Source: Saccoglossus kowalevskii (Eukaryota > Hemichordata > Enteropneusta > Harrimaniidae). From it: 10,941 bases of DNA. This document shows, in pieces, positions 1 through 8,100 of the stretch. How positions within the stretch are numbered: position 1 is the stretch's first letter; each line of letters starts with the position of its first letter. The notes under the pieces were generated by a model. It saw only the letters and a program-made list of their open reading frames with translations. It was not told the DNA's origin and did not search any database. The stretch is from assembly GCF_000003605.2 (NCBI RefSeq), contig NW_003130869.1, forward strand, positions 35,797 to 46,737, given 5' to 3'. The position numbers and the translations under genes are program-made.

Positions 1-610
1 CAAAAATATTCACCAAAATTAGAGAATTAAAGATATCATTACAAAATGAACAATCTGAGAGAGGTCCACATGTAGTACCTATATATGTAATATCAAAGCA
101 TTTGCACTTGCGGTTTTTAACAAGAAGTCGAAAATATCAGTTTTTACCAAAAATGACAAAAATATTCACCAAAATTAGAGAATTAAAGATATCATTACAA
201 AATGAATAAATCTGAGAGAGGTCCACATGTAGTACCTATATATATAATATCAAAGCAATTGCACTTGCGGTTTTTAACAAGAAGTCGAAAATATCAGTTT
301 TTACCAAAAATGACAAAAATATTCACCAAAATTAAAGAATTAAAGATATCATTACAAAATTAACAAATCTGAGAGAGGTCCACATGTAGTACCTATAGAT
401 GTAATATCAAAGCAATTGCACTTGCGGTTTTTAACAAGAAGTCGAAAATATCAGTTTTTACCAAAAATGACAAAAATATTCACCAAAATTAGAGAATTAA
501 AGATATCAACATGAAATGAACAAACCTAAGAGAGGTCTACCCAAGGTACATATACACCAAGTATCAAAGCATTTAGGCTTGTAGTTTTCAAGAAGAAGTC
601 GAAAAAGTAA
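1..610. repeat. Tandem array of ~157-bp units (about 3.9 copies, runs off left edge)
   Basis: Units start at 1, 157, 314 and 471, each with the phrase CAAAAATATTCACCAAAATT. The first three units (156, 157 and 157 bp) are almost identical. The fourth diverges after about 35 bp and fades out near 610, just before the microsatellite. The array holds no ORF. Unit length, the few tandem copies, and the following ACGG-type microsatellite together resemble bivalve 'pearl' elements, which are thought to be non-autonomous Helitron-like elements. This assignment rests on memory of that family, not on a search. Confidence 0.9.
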
Positions 611-618
611 AACATTGA

Positions 619-653
619 CACGGACGACGGACGACGGACGACGACGACGATGG
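619..653. repeat. Interrupted ACGG/ACG microsatellite
   Basis: About 35 bp made of CGGACGA- and CGACGA-type units, sitting between the tandem array and the hairpin. An interrupted ACGG microsatellite after the core units is a known feature of bivalve pearl elements. Confidence 0.8.
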
Positions 654-671
654 ACAATCACTCATATGATA

Positions 672-702
672 AGCTCCGCTCGACAAAGTCGACAGCGGAG
701 CT
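672..702 (+). repeat. Hairpin at right end of pearl-like element
   Basis: AGCTCCGCT (672-680) pairs perfectly with AGCGGAGCT (694-702). Inside it, CGAC (681-684) pairs with GTCG (688-691) around AAA, leaving a 2-nt bulge. A GC-rich hairpin followed by CTAAAAA near a 3' end is reminiscent of Helitron/Helentron termini. The exact element end is not certain. Confidence 0.75.
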
Positions 703-795
703 AAAAACGCGTCATTTCCTCGTGAGTACTGAAAGTTTCAGGGAATACATGACCTCACATCATTAATTAGTAAACAAGGGCGTTCCGTTGGACCG

Positions 796-1047
796 CTACA
801 TAGCCTCGTTTTGCTGAACGTGACCCAGAGTCTTATTCCGTCCTCGCTTTCTCTTTACTTCTCGCATGATTTCAAATAATACTTGGTTGTATTCCGTTGA
901 TGTCAACTCTAGTTGGTCGCGTTTGGAATTTTTCGAGATTAACTGAGCTTGCGTCAGACGACCACGTTTAAAAAGTTCGTCTTTAACTGAGCATGTGTCA
1001 GATGATGAGTTTGACCCCTGATCAGTAATTTGCATGTGCCCTGTCAA
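796..1047 (-). CDS. Small basic ORF of unknown status (83 codons)
   Basis: An open frame starting MTGHMQITDQ with a charged, lysine/arginine-rich C-terminal half (REVKRKRGRNK). I do not recognise it. It lies in the 3' flank of the MetE-like gene, on the same strand, next to the repeat element. The underlying DNA has an imperfect 24-bp direct repeat (941-964 and 985-1008) with a 44-bp spacing that is not a multiple of three. The repeat is therefore read in two frames, which argues against a conserved protein. It may be a fragment of mobile DNA or chance. Confidence 0.15.
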   Translation of the reverse strand: MTGHMQITDQGSNSSSDTCSVKDELFKRGRLTQAQLISKNSKRDQLELTSTEYNQVLFEIMREVKRKRGRNKTLGHVQQNEAM

Positions 1048-1876
1048 TCAACTGCAGATCTGCAACCGGTTGCGTTAAATTATGCAAATGCGCCAATTAA
1101 AACAAGAACACTGCCACGTGCGTTCACTTATCATTTTTAGAAGCAAATTTAACTGAGTTCCACTAATAATGATTTTAATTTTAAATTTTCACAGAATACA
1201 GATGTTCATACAATGCCATAAAAAATAAAAAAAGTGAAATTTGTCAAAATTTGCAAAAGAAAATGCATCTATACCTTAATGCAAAGATGTAAAGGGTATT
1301 TTTTAAACACACTATACAACGAGTGAGAACATCTTTATACGGTAACATTGGAAAAAACAATATAACATTTTGTTAAAAACAAATATAAAACATTTCGTTT
1401 GTGCGTAAATTAATAGTTGAAACACCTGTAATATTAACGCTCAATATGTGAGATTTTACTGTCAAAGATAAGACGCGTGCCATATCCCACTCCAATATTC
1501 TGTATATAGTGATAGTCGTTTCAGTTCTGTGACACGGCAAAATCGTACATCTAAAACTTAAATGACACGCGTGTTATGTAATCTGTGGGCAAAATCTAAA
1601 CCCATTTTTAATAGACAACACAATGTTCTATTTGTTTCCACGTGTCAGCACAAATAGATTAATAAACACACAAGCCATGAACGTCACCACCATTACCACG
1701 ATGTACCAGCAACAAATATAGTCAGTATATTGAGTTCAAAAATAAAAGCAATCACGCCGTGTGAGATACTAATGATATTGACAACCGGAAACACATGTCG
1801 ATCATATTTTTACATACATTCATGTTATGCTATAACTGTTCGTCAACGTGGCATGCGTGTTGTGAGTTTTTGCTTT
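1048..1876. other. 3' flank of the MetE-like gene, no gene seen
   Basis: AT-rich and non-coding by eye. It holds two overlapping 12-bp palindromes (1053-1073) and, on the minus strand, a possible ATTAAA polyadenylation variant at 1607-1612, about 265 nt past the stop codon. I see no canonical AATAAA on the minus strand close to the stop. The plus-strand ORF 1730-1963 overlaps the last exon in antisense and is not credible. Confidence 0.5.
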
Positions 1877-2163
1877 TCAGCATATCACTTCTGGGTCACA
1901 CTGGATAGATTTTGCTGCAGCTACCATGTTAGCAAGTTTTTCCTTAAGAATAGGGGGCGGTAGAAACCCCAGGCCACAGTCTGGTGAAACCATCAGACGG
2001 CTAGCGGGAATGTGACGTAACACTTCCTCTAATCGATTACGTATCTCCTCGACAGTTTCCACGCGACTGTTTGCTATGGTAACAGCGCCTAAGACAACTT
2101 TGGATTTCTTGATTCGATCAAGGAGTCTCAGATCGTTATAGCGGTGTGCGTCCTCGAGAGAAA
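1877..2163 (-). CDS. MetE-like exon H (terminal coding exon)
   Basis: 287 bp: 2 nt, 94 codons and TGA (1879-1877). The acceptor is TATTTTCTTACAG. The split codon gives Ile, so the strand reads I-SLEDAHRYND. E222 matches zinc ligand Glu665 of E. coli MetE. Next come VVLGAVTIANSRVETVEEI, a helix RNRLEEVLRHI, and then MVSPDCGLGFLPP with C281 as the last zinc ligand. The C-terminal helix LKEKLANMVAAAKSI is followed by a short tail ending EVIC. Confidence 0.95.
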
Positions 2164-5100
2164 CTGTAAGAAAATATACAAGGTACGAATCAATAAATGT
2201 CCAAGATATTTCTACGATAAGAGAGAGGATTTCTTGGGGAAAGACACTTCCTGGGTGTATTGTGTTTTCCATGCCCAACAAAGTCCATACAAATATAAGT
2301 CTCATTAAATGCAAATGGCCACCAATATGTATATGACACACTATTTAAAGGGGAAAAATAAATCTCGTGGCCTTCTCGCTACCAACAAGATCTCGACGGC
2401 CATTTGCCAACTTACTTGCATCAAACCCAGCGCTGTCTAACTTATCAATAATCTTGAAGTACGCTTCTTGGTCAGCTTTCTGGTAATCTTGTTGGTCCTA
2501 CTCACAGAAAAGAAATGTTTATTTAAAATTTTCTTGTGTCATGGAAACATTAGTCACCAGAGCAGCAACATAGTGTCTGTAATTAGTCACATTTGCATAT
2601 ACGTTTGTTCCATGACGTCACAATCACTCAAATTATTTCTGTCATCGAAGTACTAGTAAACAAATGATCTGAACCCATCCAAACATTTTCCCGAAATTAA
2701 TAATGTAATCAAATGAAAAATAATGATTTTTGGTCGTTACATTTACAATAGGACTATTGTATGTGGACTGGGGAAATAAAATACATTTGATGTGAAGAGG
2801 TTCGTCCTAGTATCTATATCGCAGAGCCGACGAGATAGATGCATCCGCCGCGTGTTTGAAAGTTTGATGGCAGACTTACAAGATAGCAGGGATAACCACA
2901 GCATATGTGAACCGTCTTTTCAACTTCCAAACCGATACCATCAAAACACCGTTCCGCATGTTCTATCCCATAATTCAATGCAGTATCAGGGAATCTTGCA
3001 AAAACAGGTTCGTCCAACTGAATATGTCGGCAACCTGTGAATAACAGAGTCAGTAAATCATGAAGGTATCTCGTCGCCAGTGAGCAATTTGTCACATGTC
3101 TGTGTTTGCCAAGGATAGACACCTTTACGTCACTGTATAGTAAGTTCCTTGATACACGACAGACAAAATGTGAAAAAGGTAATATTAGAGCGGCGAGTTC
3201 CACTGGTATCACGATGGTTTTATGTGGTATGTACACGTAACACACGCAATTATTCATAGAGATGACATTACTAAAATAACTTCAACTCGCGATAGTCTCG
3301 AACGAGTCGAAATACATGTATAAATGCAAACAAACTGTGCCGCACGAAAAAAAACACAAAACGTAGTGGGCATTTTTTGAGCTGGCTTTTACAATCATTG
3401 TAAATATTACTTTAAAACAAGTCTTTTTAGCTAGCATGTTATTTTAGCTAATTTAACTAATCTGTAATTTAATTAGCTAATTCAAGATGTCACTAATTTA
3501 AAATAAAGTATATTCTCACAATGAGATTGTTGACACTTTAGCTAAATTATGATTCAGTTAATTTATACATGGAGTCAAACTCGCTAAAATGACATGTAGC
3601 TATTTAAACATGTTTTACATCATTATATTTATTATTTTTGTTTGATTAGCTGTTTGATTCGTTTAATTGTTTCATAACAGGTTAATTAATTATTATATCA
3701 ACTGGTTGCTTGCTTAATTGTTTTGAATAAACAGTTGATGAATTGTATTTTCATCTATTTTGTTTCCTAGTACAGATTTAGAAATATAAATAGTTTCTGT
3801 CTGTCAATGACCTTTACACATAAGTTTACTGGAATGACAGGGTTGTGGACTAGATTAGTTCAGTAGAACTATTTTCACAGTCCTCATCAGATTTTTTTGA
3901 TTTTTTTTATCATCCACATAACTACTTGCATTTTAATTTTTTTCTGATGAAATAAACATATAATACACAGTATTTATAACCAAAAAACAATTGAATAACA
4001 TTTTATAGACAAATTGAAAATCTTTTGTTACTGTGAAAGTGTATATATGCGCTCACTGATATTTTTTAAAGCATGCCTAATCAATTCCTGTTTTTTTCGT
4101 AATTCGGTGGCGGCCATTTTTTTGAGTTAGCCCCATATTACCTTCATTACATGATCCCGTATACTAATAACACGAACGTATTAGAGAATGTTGAATGAAT
4201 AACTGGAGAATTGGCAACTGGCAGCTGTTTGTTTTTTCAAAAGGTTTTTTTGTTCGCTTTAAAGGATTAAATTCCCGCGTGAGTCTACTACCGTGACGTC
4301 TTGAATATAGCTAATCGAGACTCACCCTGCCAGCTAAAGTGCTCCAGGTGTGAATACAGTATTGACTTCAGTTGGTAGTGTTGGTAGTGTTTCTACCTAC
4401 CTGCTTTAGCTAGCGCACGTATTTGGTAGTTTATTACTTTTACCAGATCTTCACTCAACGTCCGTTTATCATCATAAAATGCATCTGAGTAAAAAAATGT
4501 TAAAAAATACAAATTAAAAAAAAAATAATATAATTGTAGAAAATTCAAATATATTTAGTTCTGTGATGAAATTAAAAATACAATTTACTATATTAAAGTT
4601 TATACTTACTGTGGGTTGACCCAATTAAAGTTGCGGGACCAGGAATCGTGAATTTAACGGGAGTGTCTGTCAAATTCTAGAGAAAAATAAACACAAATTC
4701 ATTGTCTAAATCCTCACATTTTAATGTTATTTGCTTCGCTAATAGTGTGTACAATGCAAACAAATAACGATATTTATTTGTTTATTTCAATCAATTGGAA
4801 ATTTGAGATTGTTTCCCTCACACACCCTGTGATATATAATTCTTAAACTTGTTGTGTTATTAAAAATGACAGTTGAAAACCGATTAATCACCGAGTATCG
4901 GAGTTCACTGACAATGGCCAATCAATCTGCGGTGCCAAATGAAAAGCAAGCATCTTTTTGAATTTACCTAACATAATTTCTTCAAAATAACATTCTGCAC
5001 TAAAATGTTGATTCTACTCGTAATACAGAGATTATATAAATGTAAAAGTAAATATTTTTTAAACAAATGTGATGGAATATATTTTCTGTGTCAAATTTGG

Positions 5101-8100
5101 CAGTGATGGTTGCGAGAACAAGCTCCACTCAAAGCAATTAAAACCATTAGATATTGAAATTGGTGTATACATCTTCCAGAGTAATTTGTGTACAGGTATT
5201 TGAAAAAAAAAACCCAATGTTCATTATATGTGAATCCTCTAATTTGGACAGGTTTCACAAACTACACTTAAATAGGGGCTGAGAGTTTCAAATGAAAGAG
5301 CTCCATAATTTTGTAAATCGCTTCACATAAATATCATGTAGTCGACATCATAGCCACTGTTGTGACGCGAATTAGTTCTAATATTCAGTGTGCACATTAC
5401 TCGTGTATTTAATAATTTGAATGTCACAAATACGCAAAACGTAAAGATAATTCCAAACAGTTTAAATAAATAAAAATCCTTCTAATTTTGGTTGTTGAAA
5501 ATAAATTGAAACTTTTTGTCCCATATTTGCGGGCTGCATATGTAACCTCTCATCGATAAATTGTATAAAATGTGCGCAGGATTGAGCATTTGGTAGAAAA
5601 ATGTTTTTTTCTTTCTATTTTCTATTACCATTTCTAGTTTTGTTGCCATGACAACCATTTTATGTGTATGTTTGTTCACAACAGTCGCTATAATGTCATA
5701 CTTTGCCCGTAACCCTTCACTGGAGAATCGAGATGGTGGACTACATAAGAACGAAAGGTTGAATATCTCAAGAATGAAAAGTGATATAAAATTATTGATT
5801 GCATTCTACTATTAGTATATTTAGCTTTTTCATCTGGAAGCATTGACTTGTTTCCCTGGACTTCTTCTTTTTAACATAAGCCTATGTTTATCATTACAAT
5901 TAGAAAGTGTAACAAAGTACGTGGTTATGTACTGTAATTATAAGGAATGGCAGGATGTTACTTCAAACTAATTAATTAAACCATAGACAGTATACTGTCT
6001 ATGACTAAACATGATACGAGAAGATTTTCGCGAAAACCACGCGATTTGGGGGATAAATGATGACACGCAGACGATTATTATGGGATAGCAGAGCAGTGAC
6101 CGGAACGTGTGCAATAATGGGCGACACGCAGTCGAGCCCATTATTTAGGCGAGCATGCCCATCTGTGTCCTGGAGATTCATTATGCGTGAGGGAGAAAGG
6201 CCTAAAAGGTCTAATGCGTGATGGCGTCTAGACCTTTCTTCAAATCCAATATGACGTTGTAGGAGATTCTTTATTGTTTTTATGAATCACCAACATCAGA
6301 ATTAATCAAAATTTAGTTGAATGCGTTTTTTTTCCTTAATATTAATTAACTTGCAAATCGAGGTTTATATTATCTTGCGATAATGTGAAGCTATGACGTA
6401 ATAAGAACCTCTAATTATGATAGTGGTAAGTATAAAAGAATGTATGCAGAAATCCACAAGGTGGTAAGGCGTCGTAGACGTTTGTATTCCAGTTTATGTG
6501 TAAAACATCTTCCAGTAGACGACATGCGAAAACACACTTAGTGATATTCCAAATGAAAACGACCAGGGGATTCGATGTCGTAAGTTTATGAGTTTGTTGT
6601 ATATAGAATCCGTATATATATTGCAAACATTTGATATTATTGATTTTCAGATCATTCTTGTTCGTCCATAGTCTGATAAAAGGCCACACGTGGTACAGAT
6701 TGACCAATGAGAACGCGACGTTTCAATAATGGGAAGTGCCGGGATTATAATTGAGATGGCGGAATAACTAAGCCTATTAAAATTTTTCTAACGTGCCAGC
6801 ATCAGTATGATTTTATGCAGCTTCTTTTTGAGACAATTAATTACTGTTTACTATTTAAAGGGCGGCAGTCGTCGTGCCGCGTCCTGTTCGATATATGACT
6901 CATAGCAACGTATACAACGCGTGTAAAATACATTGTTTATTTACATGAAATTCGAACACGCGCTGCGCGACGACCACCGCGCTTTAATTTAAAAAAAAAT
7001 AGAGAAACAAACCATTGTTGAAAAATAGTTGGTACGCGACTCAATGGCGATACGCGGAGAAACAAAACTGTTATCGAGTGTTTACGTTATCTATGGGAAT
7101 ATTATTCAATCATCGAGTAAGGCTACGCGAGCCACTATTATTCGACATTTTGACTGCAATCAAAGGAAGTACACTGAATAAATCACATCTTTGGTAACAT
7201 ACTTTCAGTAATTTAAATTAAAAGAGTTAATAAAACATTTGAAACTTGTGAAAATATCATTGTAAATGTTATAAAAATTTCTAAATGTTCCCTTCAGTTG
7301 GCAATTATATTTGCTGGCCACAGAATATCGACCGTGGTTCAGTCGGGTTTGATTACCTGGGCACCTCTCCATTCTTCAGCCGCCCACGTATTTCCATCCA
7401 TGAGCTCTGTGTGAGTATCAAACGCTATATTAACAATTCAACACGTGAATATTACACTCTGTACCGGGAACTTCCCTCGCGCCTATTCACAAACGTCATC
7501 CCCCATCGCAACTAAATGCAAGTCGATGATCTGTCTGTGAGCACGGAGTGTGGACATGCCATCCATGCAGCGTTATTACCGTAGCTATCGGAACATAGCA
7601 ACAATAACAACTCGTCGCAAGATCGGGATATGTCAAAATACAAAACCACCAGGTTTAATTTGGACGCATTTGAAACAAAATAGTGCGTTTAATTATTTAA
7701 GTTCATCAATTTGATAAGAATTTGATTATACGTTTTAATTAGCTCACTGGCTTAACAAGTCAAGTGTTTATAATAAAAAAGTGTAGATAATGGGTTCAAA
7801 TATACAAATATATCGGTCAATTATGAATTTTTTAAATGAAGCAGAAGGGGCAATAAGTTGTAAGGGTTAGTAGCACTTCAGGAACGACGATTCGTCGATA
7901 CAAGCGACCTGACGGTCAAACGAGCTCCGCTGTTAACGCAAATAATACACACTTAAAAGACAATATATAACACGCAAACAGGAAAGTAGTTTGATTCTGG
8001 TTAAGAACACGGCAATCTAAATGTCTATCTCAAATATGGCTCACATCAATTGCTAAGGCAACAAAGAAGCCAAATATTCAATGAAATCATACCACCTTAA

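Larger units (their letters stand above)
4677..7356 (-). other. Intron 3 of the MetE-like gene
   Basis: 2680 bp, GTAATC...CTCTAG, phase 0. It carries a 22-bp palindrome, a hairpin cluster and a TTAA-flanked inverted-repeat element, each listed separately. The minus-strand ORFs 5482-5679 and 6411-6707 have compositions expected of chance frames in AT-rich DNA. Confidence 0.8.

Noticed and set aside
1-610. CRISPR-like array
   Set aside because: Whole ~157-bp units are repeated with no unique spacers, and the context is eukaryotic.
1730-1963. Plus-strand ORF of 77 codons
   Set aside because: Overlaps the last MetE-like exon in antisense, and its composition is not protein-like.
2164-2341. N-terminal part of the single 154-codon minus ORF as real coding sequence
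   Set aside because: The homology to MetE begins at the acceptor at 2163. The part before it is intron, and exon G supplies the true upstream protein.
2792-3040. Plus-strand ORF of 82 codons
   Set aside because: Antisense to MetE-like exon F, which has the clear DEP and H-x-C motifs.
3035-3257. N-terminal part of the 147-codon minus ORF as real coding sequence
   Set aside because: No family similarity before the TTCACAG acceptor at 3035. Exon E joins there in phase.
3430-3490. TTAGCTAATT palindromic words as a regulatory array
   Set aside because: The tract is low-complexity and AT-rich, so such words arise easily by chance.
6411-6707. 98-codon minus ORF in intron 3
   Set aside because: Composition typical of random AT-rich translation, no motif.
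7285-7515. Plus-strand ORF of 76 codons that looks coding (…FDYLGTSPFFSRPRISIHELC) and even has splice-like ends
   Set aside because: It is antisense to the 50-bp MetE-like exon at 7357-7406, whose motif and phases fit the gene exactly. I matched the plus frame to no family.
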